A stretch of DNA of 64,000 nt from Nereida sp. MMG025. Its GTDB lineage: Bacteria > Pseudomonadota > Alphaproteobacteria > Rhodobacterales > Rhodobacteraceae. A program made the position numbers and the translations under genes. The stretch covers positions 434,001 through 498,000 of the forward strand of contig NZ_JAKFZN010000001.1 in the NCBI RefSeq assembly GCF_021654165.1, read 5' to 3'. The notes beneath the pieces were generated by a model that was given only the letters and a program-made list of their open reading frames with translations, was not told where the DNA came from and searched no databases. Shown here one piece after another: positions 36,518 to 45,957 of this stretch (its first letter is position 1; the number at the start of each line of letters is the position of its first letter).

Positions 36518-37162
36518 ATGTTAAGCCCCGCATCCGCAAGCATTCGTTCCGAAGAGGTGTGTCGCCTCGCGCCTGTCATTCCTGTGCTTGTCGTCCATGA
36601 CGCAGATATCGCCCTACCACTTGCCGAGGCCTTGATTGCAGGCGGCTTGCCTGCGTTAGAGGTGACTTTGCGTACACCCGCAGCACTTGACGTGATCTCG
36701 GAGATGGCAAAGGCCAAAGGCGGAATGGTGGGTGCGGGCACCCTTTTGACACCAGAAGATGTGAGCAACGCCAAACAGGCGGGTGCCGTTTTTGGCGTCT
36801 CCCCTGGTGCGACAGATACTTTGCTGGACGCCTGTTCAACCGAAGAATTGCCCTTGCTGCCAGGTGCTGCAACCGCATCCGAAGCGATGGCCTTGTTGGA
36901 AAAGGGTTTTACGGTTCAAAAGTTCTTCCCTGCCGAAGCAAACGGTGGCGCGAAGGCCCTGAAAGCCATCGGCGCGCCGATCCCGCAGGTGCGCTTTTGC
37001 CCAACAGGTGGGGTCAGCCTTGCCAACGCCCCTGACTACCTTGGCCTTAGCAACACGCTTTGTGTCGGCGGCTCATGGGTGTGCCCGCAAAACCTGATCG
37101 ATGCAAAAGATTGGGCGGGTATTGAGGCCTTGGCCAAGCAAGCTGCAGCTCTGCCCAGTTAA
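36518..37162 (+). CDS. eda: 2-Dehydro-3-deoxyphosphogluconate aldolase
   Basis: Second Entner-Doudoroff enzyme: KDPG to pyruvate and glyceraldehyde-3-phosphate. 214 residues from ATG 36518 (AAAGG ahead). LPALEVTLRTPAALDVI holds the catalytic Glu, VQKFFPAEANGG the Schiff-base Lys, and FCPTGGVSLANAPDYL the phosphate loop. Ends with a 4-bp overlap of the convergent 96-aa gene. Confidence 0.96.
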   Translation: MLSPASASIRSEEVCRLAPVIPVLVVHDADIALPLAEALIAGGLPALEVTLRTPAALDVISEMAKAKGGMVGAGTLLTPEDVSNAKQAGAVFGVSPGATDTLLDACSTEELPLLPGAATASEAMALLEKGFTVQKFFPAEANGGAKALKAIGAPIPQVRFCPTGGVSLANAPDYLGLSNTLCVGGSWVCPQNLIDAKDWAGIEALAKQAAALPS

Positions 37163-37449
37163 GCGTCAGGCACGCGGGCCGAACGCCCTCCACGGCGTCC
37201 CTTCGTTGCGGGGGCGGCGAGGCCTTCTTTTAGCACGGCCGTCATCGGATGGTCGGGGTCATCTTCGCCGTAATGCGCCAACAACTGACGGATCAGCGTC
37301 GGCGTGTCCTGATCAAGCGCGACATTGATGGCCCAGTCCAGAAATATCGATCGGCATTCGGGCATGGTGATCCCTTCAATACGATAGCTTTCGCGGATCA
37401 ATCCTTTGGGATCAACATCTTTCATCTTGGCGTCTGGTTGCTGTGACAT
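37159..37449 (-). CDS. Conserved hypothetical protein, 96 aa
   Basis: A small soluble protein with a helical core (GLIRESYRIEGITMPECRSIFLDWAINV, TLIRQLLAHYG) and a basic tail (ATKGRRGGRSARVP). No domain recognised. It starts 2 bp after the glnE stop and so is surely cotranslated or cotranscribed with the glutamine-synthetase regulator; a role linked to nitrogen control is possible but unsupported by sequence. Confidence 0.75.
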   Translation of the reverse strand: MSQQPDAKMKDVDPKGLIRESYRIEGITMPECRSIFLDWAINVALDQDTPTLIRQLLAHYGEDDPDHPMTAVLKEGLAAPATKGRRGGRSARVPDA

Positions 37450-37451
37450 GA

Positions 37452-40244
37452 CTAATCGTCTTTCTGGCTGCGGTTTGCGGCAGATGTGTATTTGGCCTCA
37501 ATGATTGCTGCCGTTTTGCTGCGTTGTGACATAAGCTCATCTGCCAAAGCGTCCAGAGTGGTTTGTGCTGTTTCTCGCATCATCATCGCGCATCCCCCCT
37601 GTCCGATTTCGCTCGGGTCAAAGGCCCCTTCGTTGAGAAGTTTCGAGGTAACCTTCACAGTCCAGAAAAGGCTGTAGGCATTGCACAGGTCTTGCAATTC
37701 AACGGCAGACAACCATCCAATCGCGACACCCGCTTGCAACTGCGCAAGCGTGTCGACAGATGTCGCGCCAGACACCAAGGCGATGGTCTGGCCAAACAAT
37801 TCGATGTCTTGCAACCCGCCCGCACCGCGGGTGATGTCCCACACCGATTGCACAGGTTTTGCATCCGCCAGTCTTTTGCGCATGTCTTGCACATCCGCTA
37901 CGCGCGTGGCCAGGGGCCGATCAAGGTGCAGCACTGTTTGGCGTGCAGCCTGCCAATCACTACTTAAATCCGTGGCGTGCAGGGCGCGCGCGCGCGTCAG
38001 GGCAAGATGCTCCCACGTCCACGCCTCGTTGCATTGATAGTCTTGATAAGCCGCCCAAGAGGTCGCCACAGGCCCCTGCCGCCCAGAAGGCCGTAACCGC
38101 ATATCAACCTCATACAGCCGACCTTCGGGCAACTGTGCGGTCAAAGCGGTGATAAAAGCCTGGGTCAGCCGCGCGAAATACGGGCGCGTCGATAGCTCTC
38201 TTGGGCCGTCTGACGCCTCTACCCCTTGTGCATCATAGATCACGATCAAATCGAGATCCGAAGTGGCCGTCAGCCGCCCTGCCCCCAAAGACCCCATGCC
38301 AATCGGCAAAGCGCCGCGGCCCATCGGGGCCCCGTGTTTCTTGGCAAACTCATCCACCGCAACGGGCCAGAGCGATGCGATAATCGCCTCTGCAAGGTCT
38401 GCATAGTGTTGGCCTGCTTCAGCGGCGGTGATCAGACCGCGCAGATGATGCACGCCAATACGGAAATGCCATTCCTTTTTGAACCGTCGCGCAAGACCCA
38501 AGGCGACTTCATAGTCGGTTTGGGCGGTCAAATCCTGCGATAGCTGATCCCGCAGGGCATCAAGGCCGGGCCATGGGGCAAAGAAATGCCCTGCCAGCAC
38601 ACCGTCCAGCACGGATGAATTGCGTCCAAGGTATTGGGCCAGCGCGGGCGATGTGGCGCAAATATCCACCAACAGATCAACCAAAGGCGGGTTCGCCTCG
38701 AACAGGGAAAACAGTTGCACCCCCGCTGGCAGGCCGCGCAGAAACCCGTCAAATTGCAAAAGGGCTTCTTCGGGGCGGGCGGCGCGGGCCAGTTTGCGTA
38801 GAATATCCGGGCGCAGGCGGTTGAATATTTCGGTTGCGCGCGACGAACGCAGCGCAGGGTAACTGGGCCAGCGGGCCAAAATCTCTTCCCCGAATTCTGG
38901 CACAGCGCTGGCCGGTTCTGGTGCGTTGGGCGCAAAGAAATCATCGGTGAGCGAATGAACCGCCTCAAACCGCGCAATCAAATCCGCCTTCAAATCGGCC
39001 GTCGTCACCCCCATAAAAGCCGCCAAACGGTCAAACCCGTCGTCGGATTTTGGCAGGCTGTGGGTCTGTGCATCCCCGATCATCTGCAAACGGTGTTCAA
39101 CCTCGCGCAGCACGCGGTAGTGATTTTTCAGATCGCGGCTTACGGTCTCATCGGTCCAGCCTTTTCGGGTCAGAACATCCAACCCGACCAAAGTGCCATT
39201 GACCCGTAGATCCGCGTCGCGCCCACCTGCGATCAGCTGGCGTGTCTGGGTATAGAATTCGATCTCTCGAATGCCCCCGCGCCCCAGTTTGACGTTATGT
39301 TCTGGCAGGGTAATCGGCCCCGATAGGCCTTTGTGGGCCCAGATTTTCTGGCGCATGTCATGGGCGTCTTGGATCGCCGCAAAATCTAGATGCTTGCGCC
39401 AGACAAAGGGTCTGAGACGATCAAGATACACCTGCCCCGCCACTAAATCACCCGCGCAGGGACGCGCCTTGATATGGGCTGCACGCTCCCAGGTGCGCCC
39501 TTCGGCCTCATAATACAGCTCGGCGGCGGCCATTGAGATACAAACAGGCGTCACACTTGCATCAGGACGCAGCCGCAGGTCGGTGCGAAAGACGTAACCG
39601 TCGCGCGTGACATCCCCGATCATCTGCATCAACTTGCGTGTGACCCGCACAAAGACAGAACGGATCTCGGGCAAGTCCTCGCGGGCGTAGCGGCTATCAT
39701 CAAACAGGCAGATCATATCGATGTCGCTTGAATAATTCAGCTCATAAGCGCCCATTTTGCCCATCGCCAGAAAAACCATACCGCCGTCAACGGCCAGATC
39801 ATCCGCCGTCAGCATGGGCAGTTTGCCACGGGCGGCCTCGGCCTGCAAAAGCGCGCTCAACCCGACTTGCAAACAGCGATCCGCCAAATCCGTCAGCGCG
39901 CGGGTCACGGTTTCCAGCGGCCAGACGCCTGCAAGATCCGCCAGCCCCGCCAGAACTGCGACGCGCCTTTTGGCTTGCCGCATGCGTGCGGGCATCTCGG
40001 CCAGCGGCACGGCGGACAGATCCGCCAGCTCGGCTGCAAGATGCTGTTCTGGATCACCAAAAGCCGCCGTAAGCCACGTGGCCTCTTTGCTCATCAGGCT
40101 TTTAAGGTAGGGACTACAGCCTGCGGCCCCCTCAATGACCTGCAAGATACCCCGGTCGAGCTCGGGAAACAGGGCGGCGGCGTCTGCCCCGATGTCGGGG
40201 TCATAAGCGATCGGGCTGCGGGTGATACGAGAGGCAAAAGTCAT
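37452..40244 (-). CDS. glnE: Glutamine synthetase adenylyltransferase/deadenylyltransferase
   Basis: Bifunctional enzyme that adds or removes AMP on glutamine synthetase. 930 residues from ATG 40244 (MTFASRITRSPIAYD), chosen over a start 12 codons upstream. Two nucleotidyltransferase domains are evident: MGKMGAYELNYSSDIDMICLFD near residue 160 and MGSLGAGRLTATSDLDLIVIYD near 660, each with the GxxG..DxD pattern. The helical regulatory linker between them contains LGRGGIREIEFYTQ. The 96-aa gene follows. Confidence 0.95.
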   Translation of the reverse strand: MTFASRITRSPIAYDPDIGADAAALFPELDRGILQVIEGAAGCSPYLKSLMSKEATWLTAAFGDPEQHLAAELADLSAVPLAEMPARMRQAKRRVAVLAGLADLAGVWPLETVTRALTDLADRCLQVGLSALLQAEAARGKLPMLTADDLAVDGGMVFLAMGKMGAYELNYSSDIDMICLFDDSRYAREDLPEIRSVFVRVTRKLMQMIGDVTRDGYVFRTDLRLRPDASVTPVCISMAAAELYYEAEGRTWERAAHIKARPCAGDLVAGQVYLDRLRPFVWRKHLDFAAIQDAHDMRQKIWAHKGLSGPITLPEHNVKLGRGGIREIEFYTQTRQLIAGGRDADLRVNGTLVGLDVLTRKGWTDETVSRDLKNHYRVLREVEHRLQMIGDAQTHSLPKSDDGFDRLAAFMGVTTADLKADLIARFEAVHSLTDDFFAPNAPEPASAVPEFGEEILARWPSYPALRSSRATEIFNRLRPDILRKLARAARPEEALLQFDGFLRGLPAGVQLFSLFEANPPLVDLLVDICATSPALAQYLGRNSSVLDGVLAGHFFAPWPGLDALRDQLSQDLTAQTDYEVALGLARRFKKEWHFRIGVHHLRGLITAAEAGQHYADLAEAIIASLWPVAVDEFAKKHGAPMGRGALPIGMGSLGAGRLTATSDLDLIVIYDAQGVEASDGPRELSTRPYFARLTQAFITALTAQLPEGRLYEVDMRLRPSGRQGPVATSWAAYQDYQCNEAWTWEHLALTRARALHATDLSSDWQAARQTVLHLDRPLATRVADVQDMRKRLADAKPVQSVWDITRGAGGLQDIELFGQTIALVSGATSVDTLAQLQAGVAIGWLSAVELQDLCNAYSLFWTVKVTSKLLNEGAFDPSEIGQGGCAMMMRETAQTTLDALADELMSQRSKTAAIIEAKYTSAANRSQKDD

Positions 40245-40422
40245 GCCACCAGCTTTGCGGCGGCACCATGCCTTGGTCAAGCAAGTGACACCACAATGAC
40301 CGTCAAAACCATCACGAAAGGCGCAGTATCTTTGTGAATTCGGCTGATTTATATGATTTCACCGGTCTAAACCCACTGACTTCACCCACGCGACCGCCAA
40401 GCAAGTTGTTGATTTCATTAAA

Positions 40423-40440
40423 TTACATAAGTTTATGTAA
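40423..40440. promoter_or_regulatory. Palindrome upstream of the DUF2852 gene (distal)
   Basis: TTACATAA-GT-TTATGTAA, perfect 8-bp arms, in the AT-rich part of the gap and about 110 bp before the start codon. Probable operator. Confidence 0.5.
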
Positions 40441-40491
40441 AAAACATTTACATTTTACCTTGATCCCGGCGCCCGCCTACCCCATCTATGT

Positions 40492-40512
40492 AATGTGAAA
40501 GACATTCACATT
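40492..40512. promoter_or_regulatory. Palindrome upstream of the DUF2852 gene (proximal)
   Basis: AATGTGAA-AGACA-TTCACATT, perfect 8-bp arms, 36 bp before the start. Placement just ahead of the ribosome site suits a repressor. It resembles a CRP half-site pair but the spacing is one base too long. Confidence 0.5.
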
Positions 40513-40548
40513 GAATTTCTAACCCGCTATTTTGAAGGAGCCGACCAT

Positions 40549-40980
40549 ATGACCACCGCCGCCCCGCATCCTCATGCGACACAAACCACTTACGCCGCCC
40601 AACCGCGCGAAGGATGGTTTCGTCGCGCCGAAAACTGGCTCGATCACAAAGGAAAACCCGCGTGGATCGCTGCGATGGTGTTCGGCTTTATCTTCTTTTG
40701 GCCCATTGGCCTTGCTCTTCTTGCCTACATGATCTGGGGGAAAAACATGTTTTCACGGTCCTGCACCACACGCCACACCTACAAATCGCACATGACTTTG
40801 GGCAATACAGGCAACGCCGCGTTTGATGCCTACAAGGCCGATACCCTGCGCCGTCTGGAAGAAGAACAGGCCAGCTTTGAGCAATTTCTAGAGCGTCTGC
40901 GCGAAGCCAAAGACAAGGCTGAGTTCGACCAATTCATGGACGACCGTGCCAAGCCAGAGCCCACAAAAGAAGACGCGTAA
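40549..40980 (+). CDS. DUF2852 protein
   Basis: 143 residues from ATG 40549, with AAGGAG just ahead. One hydrophobic segment (WIAAMVFGFIFFWPIGLALLAYMIWG, residues ~40-65) followed by a soluble, helical, Glu/Arg-rich C-terminal part (KADTLRRLEEEQASFEQFLERLREAKDKAEFDQF), which fits a coiled coil on the cytoplasmic side. Known only as a domain of unknown function. Two palindromes upstream suggest tight control. Confidence 0.85.
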   Translation: MTTAAPHPHATQTTYAAQPREGWFRRAENWLDHKGKPAWIAAMVFGFIFFWPIGLALLAYMIWGKNMFSRSCTTRHTYKSHMTLGNTGNAAFDAYKADTLRRLEEEQASFEQFLERLREAKDKAEFDQFMDDRAKPEPTKEDA

Positions 40981-41076
40981 ATCCGTCTTTGCCAGCCCCA
41001 CCGCGCCCGCAATCGGGGCTGGCCCTTCCCTTCCCCACAATCCATCCCCATGTATCCCGAAAGAGCCCGCAACCAG

Positions 41077-41541
41077 ATGAGCGCAACAGCAACCGATATG
41101 CACACCACCCTGCCCGATCCTGTTCACCAGTCAGAGTTTTATGCCGACACCGCCATCAAGCGGGCCATCGCTTGGTTGGTTGATTTGGTTATCATCACCG
41201 CTCTTGCAGTGCTTGTATCCCTTCTGACCTTCGGCATCGGGTTTTTTGTCTTTTTTGGCATCATGGCTTTGATCGGGTTTGCGTACCGCGTGGTCACACT
41301 GGCCAATCGCTCGGCCACTTGGGGGATGCGTCTGGCCTCGGTCGAATTTCGCCGCGCTGATGGCCAAAGGTTTGATCTGCTGACGGCCTTCTTGCACACC
41401 TTGGCGTTCTATCTGTCGTTTTCGATCCTGCCGCTTCAGCTGGTCTCGATCGTGCTGATGCTCAGCACGCAGCGCGCACAGGGGCTAACGGATCATGTCT
41501 TGGGCACGGTGGCGTTGAACAGGTCTGCCGCGACCCTTTAA
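41077..41541 (+). CDS. RDD-family membrane protein
   Basis: 154 residues from ATG 41077; starts at 41050 and 41098 are also possible, none with a strong ribosome site. The RDD domain has its Arg/Asp pair in AIKRAIAWLVDLVI and the second Asp in GLTDHVLGTVAL, with three transmembrane helices between. Some RDD proteins act as sodium/proton antiporters, but most are uncharacterised. It follows the DUF2852 gene by 96 bp. Confidence 0.83.
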   Translation: MSATATDMHTTLPDPVHQSEFYADTAIKRAIAWLVDLVIITALAVLVSLLTFGIGFFVFFGIMALIGFAYRVVTLANRSATWGMRLASVEFRRADGQRFDLLTAFLHTLAFYLSFSILPLQLVSIVLMLSTQRAQGLTDHVLGTVALNRSAATL

Positions 41542-41614
41542 CCCTCGCTATATTGGGGGGGTTGGCGCAGGGCTTTGCAGTTGTTAGCTTACTCAAAACT
41601 ACCTGCGGAGACCC

Positions 41615-42445
41615 ATGCGCCACACCCTACCCATAGCACCACAGTTTTATGTGACAGCGCCCCAACCCTGCCCCTATCTTGAGGGACGGATGGAACGGAA
41701 GCTGTTTACCGCGCTGCAAGGGGATTTCTCGGAAAAGCTGAATGACGGCTTGTCCAAGCAAGGGTTCCGCCGATCGCAAAATGTGCTGTATCGGCCGTCA
41801 TGCGCAGATTGTTCGGCCTGTTTGTCGGCGCGGATCAAAGTCTCCGATTTCAAACTGTCAAAAAGCCAGAAACGTATCCTCAAACGCAATGCCCATCTGC
41901 AACGCAAGGCGACAAGCCCTTGGGCCACCGAAGAACAGTTCTCGCTCTTTCGGCGGTATTTGGATACGCGCCACGCGGATGGCGGTATGGCAGATATGGA
42001 TATTTTCGAATTTGCGGCCATGGTCGAAGAAACGCCCGTGCGCAGCCGTGTGGTGGAATACAACAGCCCCGCGCAGGGTGAGCGGCCTGATCTGGCGGCA
42101 GTCTGTCTGACAGATGTTTTGGATGATGGTCTGTCGATGGTCTATTCGTTTTATGACCCCGATCTGACCCGCAATTCTCTTGGGACCTATATCATTCTGG
42201 ATCATATCGAGATCGCCCGCGAAGCAGACCTGCCCTACGTCTATCTGGGCTATTGGGTGCCGGGTTCGCCCAAAATGGACTACAAAGCCAAGTTCACAGG
42301 GCTTGAGGTATATCGTGGCGGCAAGTGGGAGACGATGACCGATCCCAACGATTATGAGGCGGAAACGCATCCTTTGTCGGTCGACCCTATTGCTGAACAA
42401 GTGGCGAATATTTCATTGCCCGATACCGTATCGGTTAAATCCTAG
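41615..42445 (+). CDS. bpt: Aspartate/glutamate leucyltransferase (N-end rule)
   Basis: Transfers leucine from leucyl-tRNA to proteins with N-terminal Asp or Glu, marking them for ClpAP. 276 residues; N-terminal cysteine-rich part [17 protein letters not shown] and [17 protein letters not shown], and C-terminal GNAT-like part with [16 protein letters not shown] and [17 protein letters not shown]. Often annotated as arginyltransferase. A bidirectional terminator lies downstream. Confidence 0.93.
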   Translation: MRHTLPIAPQFYVTAPQPCPYLEGRMERKLFTALQGDFSEKLNDGLSKQGFRRSQNVLYRPSCADCSACLSARIKVSDFKLSKSQKRILKRNAHLQRKATSPWATEEQFSLFRRYLDTRHADGGMADMDIFEFAAMVEETPVRSRVVEYNSPAQGERPDLAAVCLTDVLDDGLSMVYSFYDPDLTRNSLGTYIILDHIEIAREADLPYVYLGYWVPGSPKMDYKAKFTGLEVYRGGKWETMTDPNDYEAETHPLSVDPIAEQVANISLPDTVSVKS

Positions 42446-42465
42446 CCCCCTAACATGCTGACATG

Positions 42466-42505
42466 AAAAACGGCGGCCCCTTCTTTTGGGCCGCCGTTTT
42501 CTTTT
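42466..42505. terminator. Bidirectional terminator between bpt and the TRAP operon
   Basis: AAAACGGCGGCCC (42467-42479) pairs perfectly with GGGCCGCCGTTTT (42488-42500); T-rich on both strands, so it can end both converging units. Confidence 0.9.
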
Positions 42506-42541
42506 GCGTGCAGGGGGGGTTGCCGCCCCCCTTGCCAGTGA

Positions 42542-44893
42542 TCAGTTCAGCAGGTTCGGAATAATCGTCACCACACCGGGGAAGGCCGCAAGCAACGCCA
42601 GACCGGCCACCTGGATCAACACAAACGGCAACACCCCTTGATAGATATGACCCGTCGTCACCTCTTTGGGTGCAACCCCGCGCAGATAGAACAGCGCAAA
42701 GCCAAAGGGCGGCGTCAGGAACGATGTCTGCAGGTTCACCGCAATCATGATCGTCACCCACTTGGGATCCATCGTGCCGCCGTAAATCACCGGGCCCACA
42801 ATCGGGATCACGATGTAGATAATCTCAAGGAAGTCCAAAACGAACCCGAGGATAAACAGCACCAACATCACAATCAGGAACACCGTCCACTCGTTATCGA
42901 ACGAGCGTAGGAACTGCTGGATGTAATGCTCGCCCCCGAAACTGATGACCACAAGGTTCAACAGTTGCGAGCCGATCAGGATGGTAAACACCATCGACGT
43001 CACCTTGGCCGTTTCGCGCACAACAGGGCTCAGAACCCCGCCCGCATAGAGGATCCAGCAGGCAAACAGGATACCGAACATCGCAAACAGATACGCGGCT
43101 TTGGCAAAGATAAACGCAATCACGCTTTCCGTCGTGGTCGCATCCGTGCCGATCCGCAGATCAAAGTTCACGCCAATCAGGATCAGCACGATGATCGCAA
43201 AGGTCGCTTGCAAGATGATCTTGCCCGACTTGCCCTGATCGGCCAGCTTGCGGTAGGCCGCCAGCATGATCGCGCCACCCGCACCCAGTGCAGCGGCAGG
43301 CGTCGGGTTGGTGATCCCGCCAAGGATCGACCCAAGCACAGCCACAATCAGCACCAGCGGCGGAAAGACCACGCGCAGCAATTCGTTCTGCGCCAGCATC
43401 TGCGCCGCCCCGCGACAGCCCCAAAGGGTCAGGCCAAGCGGAATGGCCAGCAGCAGCGTCCGCGCCCCTGCGGTCATGGTCGGCCCCATCAAAACGATGT
43501 CCACCAACAAGGCCAGCACGATGCCAAGCCCGCCAATCAACAGCGGTGTCTTGTTGGCCGACGGGGCCACACCACGGGCCGTTGTCAAAACCAGACCAAG
43601 CAGCAGCAGACCAACAGCCAACCCTGTGCCAATCGGCGCGGCGTTCTCGACCTTTTCAAGGACCAGTGCCTCACGCTCTTCAGGTGTCAGGGCGCGGCTT
43701 TGTTCAACACCACCTGCGGCGTCAATCTCGGCTTGCTGTGCGACAGCTGCGTCCCAACGCTCTTGGCCATGAAGCTCAATCATCGCCTCTTGGCACTGTG
43801 GCGACACGCCTGTGCGCAAATCAGCCGTCTGACCCGCATCTGTAAAGCTATCCACCAGCACCGACTGGCTGCCAATGACATTGACGTTCATCAACAAGAT
43901 CAAACCCGCGATCAGGCCAACAGGCGCCAGTAGGAACCATGTCAGCGCTTCGTTGCGGGTGATCGGCTCTGAATTGGTGCTGCCCATTTCCACGGCAGGT
44001 GCCTTGGACGGGTTGAACAGCGCATAGACGAAGGCATAGGTCGCATAGAGCAACGCCAGCAAGATCCCCGGCAACAACGCCGCCTGGAACAATGTGCCCA
44101 CCGACACAACCGCAGGCTCACCCAGATAGGTCAGCGCGTCCGAACAGCCCACAAGCTGTGCGCGTTCTTCTTGGGCCGCCGAATAGAGGTCTCCTGCCAG
44201 CGTGCCCAAAAGCACGATCACGATAGAGGGTGGGATGATCTGCCCCAAGGTGCCCGACGCGGCGATAACGCCCGTCGACAGCTGCGGCGAATACCCGTTT
44301 TTCAACATGGTGGGAAGTGACAGCAGCCCCATCGTAACGACGGTCGCGCCCACAATCCCCGTCGAGGCCGCAAGGAACGCGCCCACGACAACAACAGACA
44401 CAGCCAAACCACCGGGCAACGGGCCAAACACCCGCGCCATTGTTTTCAACAGGTCATCGGCGATCTTGGACCGTTCCAGCGTGATGCCCATCAAGACGAA
44501 CATCAAAACGGCCAGTAGTGTCTCGATTGACTGGCCCGCCAACACGCGCTCGTTGATGCGGTTCACGATAAAGCTGACGTTGCGGTCCAACGCGGTTTCC
44601 CACCCTGCCACAAACACAGGCTCACCAATGCGCGGTAGTTCGGGGTATCGGAATATCGATATCGCCTCGGGCCTTATGCCTTCGGCAATCAGGGCCGCAA
44701 ACTCGGCGCTGTCTTTGTCAATCGCTTGGTGGATCAGCAAACCGTTGCTGTCCAGCGCCGCGATAATGGCAAAAGAAATCACCGCCGACCCACCGATGGC
44801 AAACGCCACGGGAAAGCCCGACAAGATACCTGCGAACAGGCAGAGGAACACAATGATCAGGCCGATCTCGACGCCATCAAGTCCTAGAAACAT
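42542..44893 (-). CDS. TRAP transporter large permease, long FcbT3/TakM type
   Basis: 783 residues, about 350 longer than ordinary DctM. The usual core is present (GLIIVFLCLFAGILSGFPVAFAIG at the start; VVGAFLAASTGIVGATVVTMGLL; GTLGQIIPPSIVIVLLG; a C-terminal FLTPPFGFALFYLRG). The extra length is in two places: a soluble loop after the second helix (about 55-110) and a large middle part with additional helices plus a charged loop (about 330-420, DAAVAQQAEIDAAGGVEQ). Similar long forms belong to mannitol/chloroaromatic-type TRAP systems. Last gene of the operon. Confidence 0.9.
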   Translation of the reverse strand: MFLGLDGVEIGLIIVFLCLFAGILSGFPVAFAIGGSAVISFAIIAALDSNGLLIHQAIDKDSAEFAALIAEGIRPEAISIFRYPELPRIGEPVFVAGWETALDRNVSFIVNRINERVLAGQSIETLLAVLMFVLMGITLERSKIADDLLKTMARVFGPLPGGLAVSVVVVGAFLAASTGIVGATVVTMGLLSLPTMLKNGYSPQLSTGVIAASGTLGQIIPPSIVIVLLGTLAGDLYSAAQEERAQLVGCSDALTYLGEPAVVSVGTLFQAALLPGILLALLYATYAFVYALFNPSKAPAVEMGSTNSEPITRNEALTWFLLAPVGLIAGLILLMNVNVIGSQSVLVDSFTDAGQTADLRTGVSPQCQEAMIELHGQERWDAAVAQQAEIDAAGGVEQSRALTPEEREALVLEKVENAAPIGTGLAVGLLLLGLVLTTARGVAPSANKTPLLIGGLGIVLALLVDIVLMGPTMTAGARTLLLAIPLGLTLWGCRGAAQMLAQNELLRVVFPPLVLIVAVLGSILGGITNPTPAAALGAGGAIMLAAYRKLADQGKSGKIILQATFAIIVLILIGVNFDLRIGTDATTTESVIAFIFAKAAYLFAMFGILFACWILYAGGVLSPVVRETAKVTSMVFTILIGSQLLNLVVISFGGEHYIQQFLRSFDNEWTVFLIVMLVLFILGFVLDFLEIIYIVIPIVGPVIYGGTMDPKWVTIMIAVNLQTSFLTPPFGFALFYLRGVAPKEVTTGHIYQGVLPFVLIQVAGLALLAAFPGVVTIIPNLLN

Positions 44894-44914
44894 GGGATTA
44901 GACCTATCTTTGAA

Positions 44915-45826
44915 TTAGTGGATCGAGGCGGCAAGTTCGGCGTCAGCGTCGCCAAGCTTGTCACGGTCAAGATATTTTTCGTCCGATTCAGGACCCTCAC
45001 GCAGCTCAAGATACGAGCGGTAAAGGAACGCCACGGCCTGCAAGAACACCATTGCGGTGAACACAACCAACAGCACCTTGAACAGGAAGTAGGCGTTGAA
45101 CCCGTTGGGCGAAAAACCGATGGTTTCAACATTCCAGCGCAGCGCACGGGCCTTGAGCACCAGACGGTCCAGCGTGTCAGACGCCGACGGGTTCGGCACC
45201 ACAAGGTGACGCCACAAGAAATACCACCCATACATCCACGTCAGCACAGCCGCCGGCATCATAAAGATGATCGAGCCGATCATATCGATGACCTTCTTGG
45301 TCTTACGGCTGACCGCTGAGTAGACCAGATCAACCCGCACATGACCGCCCTGCACAAAGGTGTAGGTGCAGCACAGCGTGACCACCAATGCATTATAAAG
45401 CTTGAGTTCTTCGGACCACCACGACACATCATGCGTCAGCGCGCGGCCAAACCCGAACGACAGCTCGGAGGCTGCAAAGATACGTTGCATAAAGACAATT
45501 ACGATCTGTTGCAGCACCATCAAAAGACCCGCCCATGCGAAAAGCCGGCCAACCCCGTTGGCAAACCCCTCAAGCACGCGGACCACACCCCACATAAAGG
45601 GGCGATAGACCACGCCCACAATCGTCATCACGATCAGGACGGTGAAAATCACAAAGAAGAACTCTTGGCTGCCGCCGTAATAGATAAAGCGCATCAGGCT
45701 TTCTTTATCTTCGACGGTGTTGTTCCACGTCAGCCAATCCAACCACGACGATGGATTAAAGATCGCATATCCAAGGTTGTAAAAGGCCATGCCCAGACTT
45801 TTGAAAAGCCACAGGATCGCGTCCAT
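44915..45826 (-). CDS. TRAP transporter small permease, long form
   Basis: 303 residues, longer than usual DctQ (about 170) owing to an N-terminal extension with one or two extra helices (SLMRFIYYGGSQEFFFVIF; VVYRPFMWGVVRVLEG) and a C-terminal charged tail. Core segments LFAWAGLLMVLQQIVIVFMQR and SWWSEELKLYNALVVTLCC fit the family. Long DctQ goes with the long DctM of FcbT/Tak systems. It is separated from the binding-protein gene by a terminator-like hairpin. Confidence 0.88.
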   Translation of the reverse strand: MDAILWLFKSLGMAFYNLGYAIFNPSSWLDWLTWNNTVEDKESLMRFIYYGGSQEFFFVIFTVLIVMTIVGVVYRPFMWGVVRVLEGFANGVGRLFAWAGLLMVLQQIVIVFMQRIFAASELSFGFGRALTHDVSWWSEELKLYNALVVTLCCTYTFVQGGHVRVDLVYSAVSRKTKKVIDMIGSIIFMMPAAVLTWMYGWYFLWRHLVVPNPSASDTLDRLVLKARALRWNVETIGFSPNGFNAYFLFKVLLVVFTAMVFLQAVAFLYRSYLELREGPESDEKYLDRDKLGDADAELAASIH

Positions 45827-45910
45827 GATGTTCCCCCCACTCTTGTTCAGAGCTTCATTCTTCTAGCCGTGCCGACTTTTGGTCGCACTGGCCTTGGCTT
45901 GTTTTGGTGT

Positions 45911-45938
45911 GAAAAGGGCGCGGGATATCCGCGCCCTT
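45911..45938 (-). terminator. Hairpin between the TRAP binding protein and permease genes
   Basis: On the minus strand AAGGGCGCGG pairs perfectly with CCGCGCCCTT around a five-base loop, followed by T4. It lies 20 bp after the binding-protein stop; such sites often allow much more binding protein than permease to be made. Confidence 0.75.
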
Positions 45939-45957
45939 CCCGTTTTGGCCGTTGGGC

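Larger units (their letters stand above)
40245..40548. other. Divergent glnE/DUF2852 control region
   Basis: 304 bp, AT-rich from 40410 on, with no gene. It contains two perfect palindromes (listed separately) and short ACATTTACATTTTAC repeats between them; otherwise nothing recognisable. Confidence 0.6.

Noticed and set aside
40492-40512. CRP/FNR-type site before the DUF2852 gene
   Set aside because: TGTGA and TCACA are present but the spacing is 7, one more than the CRP site allows; kept only as an unassigned palindrome.
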